64,000 nucleotides of DNA from Micromonospora echinospora. Lineage in GTDB: Bacteria; Actinomycetota; Actinomycetes; Mycobacteriales; Micromonosporaceae. A model generated the notes under the pieces. That model was not told the origin of the DNA and made no database searches. It worked only from the letters and a program-made list of their open reading frames with translations. A program made the translations under genes and the position numbers. Of this stretch, positions 1-8,338 are shown one piece after another; position 1 is the first letter of the stretch, and every line of letters starts with the position of its first letter. The stretch spans positions 2,976,001 through 3,040,000 of the forward strand of contig NZ_LT607413.1 of NCBI RefSeq assembly GCF_900091495.1. Direction: 5' to 3'.

Positions 1-1005
1 GCCGCGATCCTGCCGTACTCGACGGTGCACCTGCCGGGCATCTTCGAGGGGCCGCTGAACTCGCCCGGCACCCTGCAACTGCTCGCCGTCTGCCTGGTCT
101 TCGGCGGGCTCGCCGCCGGCTACGACCTGCTGTTCGGGCGGACCGGGATGCTCTCCTTCGGGCACGCGCTCTACTTCGCCGCCGGGGTGTACGGCACCGA
201 CATCCTGGTCACCAAGGCCGGGCTGCCGCTGTGGCAGGCGGCGCTGCTCGCCCTGACCGGCGGGACGACCCTCGCCGCGCTGCTCGGCGCGGTCGCCCTG
301 CGGACCGTGGGTATCGCCTTCGCCATGGTCACCCTGGCGTTCGCCCAGGTCGGGGCGATCCTGGTGGCCCGGGACTTCGGCGGGCTGACCGGCGGTGAGG
401 AGGGGCTTCCGCTGGACGTCTCCGGGCTGCCGGCGGCGCTGGTCGGCGTGACGAACACGGTGAACCTGTACTGGCTGGCGTTGGCGTACCTGGCGGTGGT
501 CGTGCTGGTGGTGCACCGGGTCAGCGCGTCGCCGACCGGACGGGTGCTCGCCGGGCTGCGCGACGACGAGCGGCGGATCGGGGTGCTCGGGCTGGACCCG
601 TACCGCTTCAAGCTGGTCGCGTTCACCCTGTCGGGTGGGCTGGCGACGGCCGGCGGAGCGGTCTACTGCCTGATCATCGGCGGCGCCTCGCCGCACATCA
701 CCTCCAGTGAGCTGACGCTCTCCCTGCTGGTCATGGTGGTGCTCGGCGGGCCGGGCACCCGCTGGGGCCCGGTGCTCGGCGGCATCCTCTACATGTACCT
801 CGACCACCGGCTGACCGCCTTCGGGGCGTCCGAGGCGGTGGACGCGCTGCCCGGCTGGCTCAGCGCCCCGCTCTCGCAGCCGCTGTTCGTGCTCGGCACG
901 GTGTTCATCCTGGCGGTCTACTTCTTCCCCGGCGGCCTCGCCACCCTGGCCACCCGGCTGGGCCCGCTCCGCACCGCCCTCACCCGCCCCCGCCGGACCC
1001 CCTGA
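1..1005 (+). CDS. Branched-chain amino-acid ABC transporter permease (LivM type), 5' end outside window
   Basis: The frame is open from base 1 and reads A-A-I-L-P-Y-S-T before the GTG at 25, so the true start probably lies upstream of the window and the gene is shown as partial. The protein is a polytopic membrane protein with the LivM-family segment GYDLLFGRTGMLSFGHALYF, in which SFGHA is the family hallmark, and the cytoplasmic loop RVLAGLRDDERRIGVLGLD that contacts the ATPase. It ends TGA at 1003-1005. LivM proteins pair with LivH to import branched-chain amino acids, amides or urea using LivG/LivF ATPases. Partner genes should be upstream and cannot be seen. The substrate cannot be told from the sequence. 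A 13-bp stem hairpin follows at 1075. Confidence 0.9.
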   Translation, partial: AAILPYSTVHLPGIFEGPLNSPGTLQLLAVCLVFGGLAAGYDLLFGRTGMLSFGHALYFAAGVYGTDILVTKAGLPLWQAALLALTGGTTLAALLGAVALRTVGIAFAMVTLAFAQVGAILVARDFGGLTGGEEGLPLDVSGLPAALVGVTNTVNLYWLALAYLAVVVLVVHRVSASPTGRVLAGLRDDERRIGVLGLDPYRFKLVAFTLSGGLATAGGAVYCLIIGGASPHITSSELTLSLLVMVVLGGPGTRWGPVLGGILYMYLDHRLTAFGASEAVDALPGWLSAPLSQPLFVLGTVFILAVYFFPGGLATLATRLGPLRTALTRPRRTP

Positions 1006-1074
1006 CCGCACCTGCTCGCCGACTCCGCCGGACTCCCTGACCGCACCTGCTCGCCGCCCCCGCCGCCCCCGCCG

Positions 1075-1107
1075 CCCCCACCGGCCGGCGGGGTCGGCCG
1101 GTGGGGG
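1075..1107 (+). terminator. GC-rich hairpin between livM-like gene and recQ-like gene
   Basis: The arms cccccaccggccg (1075-1087) and cggccggtggggg (1095-1107) are perfectly complementary over 13 bp with a 7-nt loop. No U-tract follows, as is common in high-GC actinobacteria. Just upstream, ctgaccgcacctgctcgccg occurs twice (about 1003 and 1037) as a short direct repeat. Confidence 0.6.
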
Positions 1108-1136
1108 ACGGCGGGCCGGACTGGTAGAAAGGGCGG

Positions 1137-3362
1137 ATGGGGGATCGGGCGGCGGTACGGGAGCGGGCCGAGGCGGTGCTGCGGCGCCTGGCCGGTGAGC
1201 ACGCCCGACTGCGCGAGGACCAGTGGCGGGCGATCGAGGCGCTGGTCGTCGACCGGCGTCGGGTGCTCTGCGTCCAGCGCACCGGGTGGGGCAAGTCGGC
1301 CGTCTACTTCGTGGCCACCGCCCTGCTGCGCGGGCGGGACGCCGACACCGCCCCGACCGCCGACACCGCCCCGACCGCCGACACCGCCCCGACCGCCGAC
1401 ACCGCCCCGACCGGCGACGTCGGCCCGACGGTGATCGTGTCGCCGTTGCTGGCGTTGATGCGCAACCAGGTGGAGGCGGCGGCCCGGGCCGGTATCCGGG
1501 CCCGCACCATCAACTCGGCGAACCTCGACGAGTGGGACGGGATCACCGCCGAGATCCACGCCGGCACGGTCGACGTCCTGCTGATCAGTCCCGAACGCCT
1601 CAACAACCCGGACTTCCGGGACACTGTCCTGCCCCGGCTGGCCGCCACGACCGGGCTGCTCGTGGTCGACGAGGCGCACTGCGTCTCCGACTGGGGGCAC
1701 GACTTCCGTCCCGACTACCGCCGGCTGCGTACCTTCCTGACGAACCTGCCGACCGGCACGCCGGTGCTCGCCACCACGGCCACCGCCAACGCCCGGGTCA
1801 CCGCCGACGTCGCCGATCAGCTCGACACCACCGCTGGTGCCCCGGGCACCGACCGGGCGGACGTGCTGGTGCTGCGCGGCAGCCTGGACCGGGAGTCGCT
1901 GCGGCTGGCCGTACTCGACCTGCCCAGCCCGGCGCACCGGCTCGGCTGGCTCGCCGACCACCTGGACCGCCTCCCCGGCTCGGGGATTGTCTACACGCTG
2001 ACCGTGGCCGCGGCGGGGGAGACCGCCGAGTTCCTCCGCTCGCGGGGTTACCCGGTCGCGGCGTACACCGGGCAGGCCGACGACTCCGACCGGCGTGCCG
2101 CCGAACAGGACCTTCTCGACAACAAGATCAAGGCGCTGGTGGCGACGTCCGCGCTCGGCATGGGCTTCGACAAGCCCGACCTCGGCTTCGTCGTGCACCT
2201 CGGCGCGCCGCCCTCGCCGATCGCGTACTACCAGCAGGTCGGCCGGGCCGGGCGGGCCGTCGAACACGCCGAGGTGCTGCTGTTGCCGGGTGCCGAGGAC
2301 GCGGCGATCTGGCGGTACTTCGCCTCGCTCGCCTTCCCGCCCGAGGAGCAGGTCCGCGCCGTGCTGGCCGCCCTGCGCACCGACCGGCCGCTCTCCACCC
2401 AGGCCCTCGAACCCGTCGTCGACCTGCGCCGGGCCCGGCTGGAGATGATGCTCAAGGTGCTCGACGTCGACGGCGCGGTCCGCCGGGTCCGGGGCGGCTG
2501 GCTCGCCACCGGCGAACCCTGGACCTACGACGAGGCCCGGTTGCGCCGCGTCGCCCAGGCCCGCACCGCCGAGCAGCAGGCCATGCGCGAGTACGCCACC
2601 ACGCCCGACTGCCGGATGCGTTACCTGCGCGAGTGCCTGGACGACGACGCGGCCACCGCCTGCGGCCGGTGCGACCGGTGCGCCGGGCCGCTGTTCGACG
2701 CCACGGTGTCCGGTCCGGCGCTCACCGCCGCGCAGGCGTTCCTCGGCCGCCCCGGGGTGGAGCTGGCCCCGAAGAAGCTCTGGCCCACCGGCCTGGACGC
2801 GGTGGGCGTACCGCTGAAGGGGCGCATCGCCCCGACGGAGCAGGCACTGCCCGGACGCGCGGTCGGGCGTCTCTCCGACCTCGGGTGGGGTGGGCGGCTG
2901 CGCGCGCTGGTGGGCCCGGACGCCGCCGACGCGCCGGTGCCGGACGACGTCGTCGCCGCCGTGGTCGAGGTGCTCAAGGAGTGGTCGCACGGGGACGACC
3001 CGTGGCCGCGGCGTCCGGCGGGCGTCGTGGCGGTCGGCTCCCGACGGCGTCCCCGGCTGGTCGGCTCGCTCGCCGAGCGGATCGCCGAGATCGGCCGGCT
3101 GCCCCTGCTCGGCCAGGTCGCGCCGACCGGTGCCGCCGGCGCGGACGGTCCGCGCGGCAACAGCGCCCAGCGGGTACGCGCGTTGCACGACGCCTTCGCC
3201 GTGCCGGACGACCTGGCCGGCACGCTCGCCGGGCTGACCGGCCCGGTACTGTTGGTCGACGACCTGGTCGACTCCGGCTGGACGCTGACCCTGGTGGCGC
3301 GGTTGCTGCGCCGCCACGGCGCGCCCGACGTCCTGCCCCTGGCCCTGGCCGTCGCCGGCTGA
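1137..3362 (+). CDS. RecQ-family ATP-dependent DNA helicase with C-terminal phosphoribosyltransferase-like segment
   Basis: The 741-residue protein has a superfamily 2 helicase core. Walker A is QRTGWGKS near residue 50, the DEAH box is VVDEAHCVSDWGHDFRPDYRRL-like near 174 (the RecQ signature), TTATA motif III follows, and QQVGRAGRA is motif VI. A cysteine cluster (DCRMRYLRECL, ACGRCDRCAG) matches the RecQ zinc-binding subdomain. The last 40 residues carry VLLVDDLVDSGWTLT, which matches the PRPP-binding loop of type I phosphoribosyltransferases. RecQ enzymes unwind 3'-5' in recombination and fork repair; the role of the tail is unknown. ATG 1137 is preceded by agaaagg. A repeated DTAPTA stretch lies between Walker A and motif Ia. 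Confidence 0.9.
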   Translation: MGDRAAVRERAEAVLRRLAGEHARLREDQWRAIEALVVDRRRVLCVQRTGWGKSAVYFVATALLRGRDADTAPTADTAPTADTAPTADTAPTGDVGPTVIVSPLLALMRNQVEAAARAGIRARTINSANLDEWDGITAEIHAGTVDVLLISPERLNNPDFRDTVLPRLAATTGLLVVDEAHCVSDWGHDFRPDYRRLRTFLTNLPTGTPVLATTATANARVTADVADQLDTTAGAPGTDRADVLVLRGSLDRESLRLAVLDLPSPAHRLGWLADHLDRLPGSGIVYTLTVAAAGETAEFLRSRGYPVAAYTGQADDSDRRAAEQDLLDNKIKALVATSALGMGFDKPDLGFVVHLGAPPSPIAYYQQVGRAGRAVEHAEVLLLPGAEDAAIWRYFASLAFPPEEQVRAVLAALRTDRPLSTQALEPVVDLRRARLEMMLKVLDVDGAVRRVRGGWLATGEPWTYDEARLRRVAQARTAEQQAMREYATTPDCRMRYLRECLDDDAATACGRCDRCAGPLFDATVSGPALTAAQAFLGRPGVELAPKKLWPTGLDAVGVPLKGRIAPTEQALPGRAVGRLSDLGWGGRLRALVGPDAADAPVPDDVVAAVVEVLKEWSHGDDPWPRRPAGVVAVGSRRRPRLVGSLAERIAEIGRLPLLGQVAPTGAAGADGPRGNSAQRVRALHDAFAVPDDLAGTLAGLTGPVLLVDDLVDSGWTLTLVARLLRRHGAPDVLPLALAVAG
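1344..1415 (+). repeat. 18-bp tandem repeat, four copies, inside recQ-like gene
   Basis: The unit gacaccgccccgaccgcc is repeated four times in frame (1344, 1362, 1380, 1398; the last copy has one change) and encodes DTAPTA units. It falls in a surface loop between Walker A and motif Ia, so copy number could vary without breaking the enzyme. Confidence 0.95.
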
Positions 3363-3533
3363 GAGGCGGGTGGCCCGCCGGGGCCGTGGCGGGCATCGTC
3401 CACCGGGGCCGTGGCAGGTGGGCGCGTCCCGGGTCGGGCCGGAAAAGTTCCCGGCCGGGGCGGAATGCGACCGTTACCACGCCGTCGCCGTGGTCGACCG
3501 GTGACCAGCCGTTCCGACGGTACCGTGAACCGC

Positions 3534-4436
3534 ATGAACGACCAGTTCCCCGTCAGCACCCTCCGGCTGGCGCTGGTGGTGGCCGGGCTGGTCCTCGCGT
3601 TGATCGCCGGCTTCGGCATCGGGCGGCTCAACCCCCACCCGTCGGCGGTGGCGGGAGCGTCCACCACCACGGCCGGTGCCGACCACAGCCATCCGGCGGG
3701 CACCCCGGCCCACGAGCACCTCGACGGCGGTACGGAGGTCGGCGGCCTGGCCGTCACCTCGGCGGGTTACACCCTCGCCCCGCTGGGCGTGACGTTCACC
3801 GCCGGCCGGGCCGGCGAGTTCCGCTTCCAGATCCAGGAGGCCGGGCAGCGACCGGTGACCCGGTTCGCGATCGTGCACGACAAGCCGATGCACCTGATCG
3901 TGGTGCGCCGGGACCTCACCGGCTTCCAGCACCTGCACCCGACGATGGGCGCCGACGGCACCTGGTCGGTCCCGCTGACGCTGCCCGAGCCGGGGATCTG
4001 GCGGGCGTACACCGACTTCTCCACGGTGACCGCCGACAACGTGCAGACGCCGGTGACCCTCGGGGTGGACCTGGTCGTCCCCGGCGCGTACACCCCCCGG
4101 GACCTGCCCCCGCCGGCCCGGACCGCGACCGTCGACCGGTTCACCGTCGACTTCCAGGGTGACCCCCGCATCGGCGTGAACGCGCCGATGGCGTTCCGGG
4201 TGCGCGTCGGTGACAGCACGCCCACGCTGGAGCGCTACCTCGGCGCGTACGGGCACCTGGTGGTGCTCCGCGAGGGCGACCTCGGCTACCTGCACGTGCA
4301 TCCGGAGACGGAACTGGCCGGGAACGCGGTGATGTTCCGGCTCACCGTGCCCGGCCCCGGTCGCTACCGGTTCTACCTCGACTTCCAGGTGGCCGGTGAG
4401 GTGCACACCGCCGAGTACACGGTGACGATCCCCTGA
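3534..4436 (+). CDS. Membrane-anchored His-rich extracytoplasmic protein, function unknown
   Basis: The start is set at the ATG giving MNDQFPVST. The longer in-frame extension to 3411 is low-complexity Arg/Gly sequence and is unlikely. The 300-residue protein has one N-terminal membrane segment (LALVVAGLVLALIAGFGIG) and then a His-containing linker (DHSHPAGTPAHEH). Two similar beta-rich halves follow, each with a paired histidine motif: MHLIVVRRDLTGFQHLHP at about 120 and GHLVVLREGDLGYLHVHPE at about 240. Histidine pairs of this kind suggest metal (possibly copper) binding outside the membrane; this is inference. No metal transporter gene is adjacent. It lies alone between recQ and a convergent XRE regulator. 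Confidence 0.75.
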   Translation: MNDQFPVSTLRLALVVAGLVLALIAGFGIGRLNPHPSAVAGASTTTAGADHSHPAGTPAHEHLDGGTEVGGLAVTSAGYTLAPLGVTFTAGRAGEFRFQIQEAGQRPVTRFAIVHDKPMHLIVVRRDLTGFQHLHPTMGADGTWSVPLTLPEPGIWRAYTDFSTVTADNVQTPVTLGVDLVVPGAYTPRDLPPPARTATVDRFTVDFQGDPRIGVNAPMAFRVRVGDSTPTLERYLGAYGHLVVLREGDLGYLHVHPETELAGNAVMFRLTVPGPGRYRFYLDFQVAGEVHTAEYTVTIP

Positions 4437-4455
4437 CGACCCCTGCGCCGATCGT

Positions 4456-4512
4456 GGGCTCAGCTTGCGCGGCGGGGCTCAGCTTGCGCGGCGGGGCTCA
4501 GCCCGCGCGGCG
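4456..4512. repeat. 19-bp direct repeat, three copies, overlapping the end of the XRE gene
   Basis: gggctcagcttgcgcggcg begins at 4456 and 4475, and a diverged copy (gggctcagcccgcgcggcg) begins at 4494. The third copy contains the stop codon and last codons of the XRE gene on the minus strand, so the gene's 3' end has been duplicated downstream twice. Confidence 0.9.
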
Positions 4513-4914
4513 GGCGGGCCGGTGGGCGAGGTACCGCAGCAGGTCCCGGATCTGCTGCTTCTCGTCGGTGGGGACGGTGGGGTCGGCGAGCCGGTCGAGG
4601 ATCACCCGGACGTCCGCCTCGACCGGGGCGTCGTCGACCCGCCGCCGGGCCGCCGGAGCGCCGTCGGGCAGGCCAAGCGCCCGGAACGCCGCGGTGACCG
4701 GCACGTCCAGGGCGGCACAGAAGCCTCGGACCTTGGCCAACTCGGGATAGTCCTGCCAGTCGCCGGCCAGCCAACGGAAGATCGTGGACCGGCCGACCCC
4801 GGTGTGGGTGGCCAGATCGGTGACGGTCCACCCGCGCTCCTGACGGGCGTCGTCGATGGCCCGCCGGACGAAGCGCGCGAAGGCCATCTGTGGCGAAACC
4901 TCTGCGGAGCCCAT
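4498..4914 (-). CDS. XRE-family helix-turn-helix transcriptional regulator
   Basis: The protein is 138 residues when started at the ATG giving MGSAEVSPQM, which has ggaaaggga upstream; an upstream extension of the frame has no motif. A Cro/C1-type helix-turn-helix lies near residues 25-75: RGWTVTDLATHTGVGRSTIFRWLAGDWQ, with TVTDLATHTGV as helix 2 and GRSTIFRW as the recognition helix. The C-terminal part is charged (DEKQQIRDLLRYLAH) and has no clear effector domain. It is probably a small repressor or activator, with target unknown. The gene is convergent with the His-rich protein gene, and its stop region sits in a 19-bp tandem repeat. Confidence 0.85.
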   Translation of the reverse strand: MGSAEVSPQMAFARFVRRAIDDARQERGWTVTDLATHTGVGRSTIFRWLAGDWQDYPELAKVRGFCAALDVPVTAAFRALGLPDGAPAARRRVDDAPVEADVRVILDRLADPTVPTDEKQQIRDLLRYLAHRPARRAG

Positions 4915-5080
4915 GAGCGGGTGTCCCTTTCCGGCCGGTCGCACCGGACGGTGCGTCTTCGAGCGTAGTACCCCCAGCAGGTCAGGGGGTCGCCCGATCG
5001 CCTGGCTAGTCACCCCTGATCCGGTACACCGGCGGCAATCATTGCTGCTGGGCAACCAACTCGGCGGTGCGGACGGCGGG

Positions 5081-6244
5081 CTACGCGCCGCCGTCGAGGA
5101 GGGTCTCCAGGCGGGGAGTGATCTGCCACTGTCCCACCAGGGCGCGGTACTCGGCGTCCTGCTCGCCGGTGCTGGCGCCGGTGCCGCGTCGGGCGCGGAT
5201 CAGCAGGTTCCGGGGGGTGTGGCGGGAGTCGACGAACTCCACCACCTCGGCCCGGTAGCCGTGCGACCGGAGCAGCCCGGCCCGGAGCGCGTCGGTCAGC
5301 ACGTCGGCGAAGCGTTCCCGCAGGATGCCCTGCCGGGTGAGCAGCTCGTACGGGGCCGGGGCGGGTCGGGCCCGCAGCTGCGCGGCGAGGTCGTGGTGGC
5401 AGCACGGGGCGGCGAGCACCCAACGGGCCCCCCAGCGGACCGCCCGGGCCAGCGCCTCGTCGGTGGCCGTGTCACAGGCGTGCAACGCCAGCACCAGGTC
5501 GGGGGTCGGGTCGACCTCCGCGTCGAGGATGGTGCCGGCGACGAACCGGACCCGGTCGGCCCAGCCGAGGCGCTCGGCGAGGGCGCTGTTGCGTTGCCGC
5601 TGGTCCTCCCGGACGTCCACGCCGACGAGTTCCACGTCGAGGCCGCGCCGGGTCAGGTAGCGGTACGCGGCGAAGGTCAGGTACGCGTTGCCGCAGCCCA
5701 GGTCGACCACGCGCAGGGGACCGGTCAGCTCGTCGGGCAGGGTGGCGGCGAGGGCGCGGAGGAAGGCGTCCACCTGTCGGCGTTTGGCCGCCGACCCGCC
5801 GATCTCGGCGAAGATCGGGTCACCCGGGTCGAGCAGGTACTCCTTCTCCCGGTCGTGACCGTCGGACGCGGCGGCGGGACGGCTGGCGGCGGCCCGGTGC
5901 ACCTGCGCCTCGCCGGACTTGGTCACCCGGAGCTGGACGGTCGCGTCGGTGGTCTCCACGTGCCAGTTGCCGAACGGCTCGGCCAGCAGCGCGTCGACGG
6001 CCTCGTCCGCCTCCTGCCCGGGGGCAACGTTGCGGGTGCGCGGGCGGTTCCCGTCGGAGGTGGAGATCTGGAGCCGGGGGCCGGCCTTGAGGGTGACCGG
6101 CCGGAGTTCGGCGCGCACCACCGAGGGGCGCTGCCCACGGCGTCGTCCGGCGGCGACCGCCCTGGTCAGGGCGGGACCGAGCAGCAGGGACCGCAGGTCG
6201 GTGAGGGCGTCGTCCAGTGGTACGGGCATCGCTCCATCATCCAT
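5081..6244 (-). CDS. SAM-dependent methyltransferase (Methyltransf_32 / METTL25-like)
   Basis: The 387-residue protein has an N-terminal region of about 150 residues and then a Rossmann methyltransferase fold. Motif I is LRVVDLGCGNAYLTF near 180, the acidic strand-2 end is VELVGVDVRE, and the later motifs are LALHACDTATDEAL and LAAPCCHHDL. LHACDxATDxAL and APCCH are typical of the Methyltransf_32 group (METTL25/RRNAD1-like and bacterial relatives); the substrate is unknown, perhaps RNA or protein. Two starts are possible, 6244 and the methionine at 6229. The gene runs in the same direction as the DEAD-box helicase upstream, 72 bp away, so co-transcription is possible and would fit an RNA role, but that is inference. 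Confidence 0.85.
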   Translation of the reverse strand: MDDGAMPVPLDDALTDLRSLLLGPALTRAVAAGRRRGQRPSVVRAELRPVTLKAGPRLQISTSDGNRPRTRNVAPGQEADEAVDALLAEPFGNWHVETTDATVQLRVTKSGEAQVHRAAASRPAAASDGHDREKEYLLDPGDPIFAEIGGSAAKRRQVDAFLRALAATLPDELTGPLRVVDLGCGNAYLTFAAYRYLTRRGLDVELVGVDVREDQRQRNSALAERLGWADRVRFVAGTILDAEVDPTPDLVLALHACDTATDEALARAVRWGARWVLAAPCCHHDLAAQLRARPAPAPYELLTRQGILRERFADVLTDALRAGLLRSHGYRAEVVEFVDSRHTPRNLLIRARRGTGASTGEQDAEYRALVGQWQITPRLETLLDGGA

Positions 6245-6316
6245 ATCGACGTGGGCCGGAAGCGAACGTCCCCCGTACCGGCGGACCGGTGCGGGGGACG
6301 TCGGGCGTGCGGTGGG

Positions 6317-7987
6317 TCAGTCGGCGATCGCCTCGGCGGGCGTACCGGTGGCGGAGCCACTGCGACGGCGACGGCGACGACGGGGCTTCGCCTCGCCCTC
6401 GGCGGCGGCACCGGTCGGGCTGCCGGCGGCGGCGTCGTCCGTGATCACCGCGGTCGGCTCACCGTCGGAGACCACCTCCCCGCCCCGGCGGCGACGCCGG
6501 CGGCGCGGGGTGCGGGCGGTCTCCTCGTCGGTCACGACGGCCTCGACGGACGGGCCGTCGGGCCGGGTGTCGGAGCCGCGCGGGCGGGAGCGGCGCGGGC
6601 GTTCGCCACGCCGGCCACCCTCGCCCCGGCGGCGGCCACCGCCGAGATCCTCCTCGACCTCGGCGGCCAGCCCGGCCCGGGTCCGCTCAGCGGTGGGCAG
6701 GGTGCCGGTCATCTCGGTGGAGATGCCCAGGTCGGTGTAGAGGTGGGCGGAGGTGTGGTACGTCTCCGGCGGCTCGGGCAGGTCCAGCCCGAGGGTCTTG
6801 TCGATGATCCGCCAGCGCGGCATGTCGTCCCAGTCGACGAAGGTCACCGCGACCCCGGTCGCCCCGGCCCGGCCGGTCCGGCCGATCCGGTGGGTGTAGG
6901 TGTCCTGGTCCTCGGGGCAATCGTAGTTGATCACGTGGGTGACGCCGGTGACGTCGATACCCCGGGCGGCCACGTCGGTGGCGACCAGCGTGTCGATCTT
7001 GCCGGCGCGGAACGCCCGCAGGGCCCGCTCCCGGGCACCCTGCCCGAGGTCGCCGTGGACGGCGGCGACCGCGAAGCCCCGGAAGTCGAGGTCCTCGGCG
7101 ACCCGGTCGGCGGCCCGCTTGGTCCGGGTGAAGATCATGGTCAGGCCACGCCCCTCCGCCTGGAGGATCCGGGCCACGATCTCGATCTTGTTCATCGAGT
7201 GGGTGCGGTACGCGAGCTGCTGGGTCTGCGGCGACGGGCCGGTCTCGGCGGTGTGCCCGGCGTGGATCGTCACCGGCCGGCGCAGGAAGCGCCGGGAGAG
7301 GGTGACGATCGGGTCCGGCATGGTGGCCGAGAAGAGCATCGTCTGCCGGTCCTCCGGCAGCATCGACAGGATCTTCTCGACGTCGTCGAGGAAGCCCAGG
7401 TCGAGCATCCGGTCGGCCTCGTCCAGCACCAGCGCGTGCACCCGGTCGAGCCGGAGGTGCTTCTGCTTGGCGAGGTCGAGCAGACGGCCCGGGGTGCCGA
7501 CGAGGATCTCGACGCCCTTGCGCAGCGCCTCGATCTGCGGCTCGTACGCGACGCCACCGTAGATCGGCAGCACCCGCACGCCCCGCGTGCGGCCTGCGGC
7601 GGCGAGGTCCTTCGCCACCTGGATGCCCAGCTCACGGGTGGGTACGACGACCAGCGCCTGCGGCACGCCGTCGCTGCCCTCGCCGGGCGCGAAGACCCGT
7701 TCGAGCAGCGGTACGCCGAAGCCGAGGGTCTTGCCGGTGCCGGTCGGGGCCTGGCCGATCAGGTCGGTGCCGCGCAGCGCGATCGGCAGCGCGTACTCCT
7801 GGATGGCGAAGGCGCGGGTGATGCCGGCGGCGGCGAGCGCCTCGACGGTCTCCTGCCGTGCGCCGAGTTCGGCGAAGGTGGGCGCTTCCGGGCGAACCGG
7901 GGCGGTCGGGGCCAGTTCCTGGCCCTCCGTGGAGAGATCTGTGGGGGCCAGTTCCTGGCCGTCCGTGTGGAGATTCTGTTCGCTCAT
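6317..7987 (-). CDS. DEAD-box ATP-dependent RNA helicase
   Basis: The 556-residue protein starts at the ATG giving MSEQNLHTDGQ. All DEAD-box motifs are readable: the Q motif (TFAELG...AIQEYALPIAL), I APTGTGKT, Ia PTRELGIQ, II VLDEADRMLDLGF, III SAT, IV IFTRTK, V VATDVAARGID and VI HRIGRTGRAG. The C-terminal roughly 150 residues are basic and disordered, with several RRRRRRRG-type runs, as in RhlE/CsdA-type helicases of actinobacteria; they probably bind RNA. The N-terminus repeats GQELAPTDLSTE / GQELAPT. It acts in ribosome assembly or mRNA decay in known relatives. It is divergent from the ferritin-like gene, with a 351-bp gap containing a CRP-like palindrome. Confidence 0.93.
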   Translation of the reverse strand: MSEQNLHTDGQELAPTDLSTEGQELAPTAPVRPEAPTFAELGARQETVEALAAAGITRAFAIQEYALPIALRGTDLIGQAPTGTGKTLGFGVPLLERVFAPGEGSDGVPQALVVVPTRELGIQVAKDLAAAGRTRGVRVLPIYGGVAYEPQIEALRKGVEILVGTPGRLLDLAKQKHLRLDRVHALVLDEADRMLDLGFLDDVEKILSMLPEDRQTMLFSATMPDPIVTLSRRFLRRPVTIHAGHTAETGPSPQTQQLAYRTHSMNKIEIVARILQAEGRGLTMIFTRTKRAADRVAEDLDFRGFAVAAVHGDLGQGARERALRAFRAGKIDTLVATDVAARGIDVTGVTHVINYDCPEDQDTYTHRIGRTGRAGATGVAVTFVDWDDMPRWRIIDKTLGLDLPEPPETYHTSAHLYTDLGISTEMTGTLPTAERTRAGLAAEVEEDLGGGRRRGEGGRRGERPRRSRPRGSDTRPDGPSVEAVVTDEETARTPRRRRRRRGGEVVSDGEPTAVITDDAAAGSPTGAAAEGEAKPRRRRRRRSGSATGTPAEAIAD

Positions 7988-8338
7988 GTGGTGTTGGGGG
8001 TGCCCTCTCGTGGTGCGCCCCGTCATGTCCGCAGGGCGCGTTCGGTATGGCGCGGGCCACACGGTCGGCGGCAGAACGCCATGCCGGACCGGGCCGCACG
8101 CGCGCCGTGGGCAGGACGTCTGGCCGGATCGTCGGCCGCACCTGCGGCGGGCGAACATCTCCAACGGCGCCCACGGCAACTGCTCCATACTACCTGGTTA
8201 ACCCGGATGGCGTCCCGGTCCGGGCAAGGAGCGCTCCACGCGGGGGTCTATATTGTGATGCAGGTCACAATATCTGTGGTTCGGGAATCCGTGATCGGCT
8301 GCCCCACGAGCCGTCCCGTTGACGGGTAACCTGCGCTC
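7988..8338. other. Divergent intergenic region, DEAD helicase / ferritin-like gene
   Basis: There is no gene in this 351-bp stretch. Near 8250 it becomes strikingly A/T-rich compared with its surroundings and contains the 24-bp palindrome described separately. Promoters for both divergent genes should lie here. Confidence 0.7.
8250..8273. promoter_or_regulatory. Perfect CRP/FNR-type palindrome (TGTGA-N6-TCACA)
   Basis: The arms ATATTGTGA (8250-8258) and TCACAATAT (8265-8273) are exact reverse complements separated by six bases (TGCAGG). The core TGTGA-N6-TCACA is the classical binding sequence of CRP-family regulators, including actinobacterial Crp, Cmr and GlxR. It ends 65 bp before the GTG start at 8339 and lies 263 bp upstream of the DEAD helicase start, so either gene could be the target. 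Confidence 0.8.

Noticed and set aside
1344..1415. CRISPR-like repeats
   Set aside because: The 18-bp units are contiguous, without spacers, and in frame inside a coding region.
918..3317. Long minus-strand open frame of 799 codons opposite the RecQ-like gene
   Set aside because: It is the G/C-biased antisense shadow of recQ; composition is Arg/Gly/Val-rich with no motif.
4856..8329. 1157-codon plus-strand frame
   Set aside because: It is a shadow of the methyltransferase and DEAD-helicase genes on the minus strand, whose motifs are complete.
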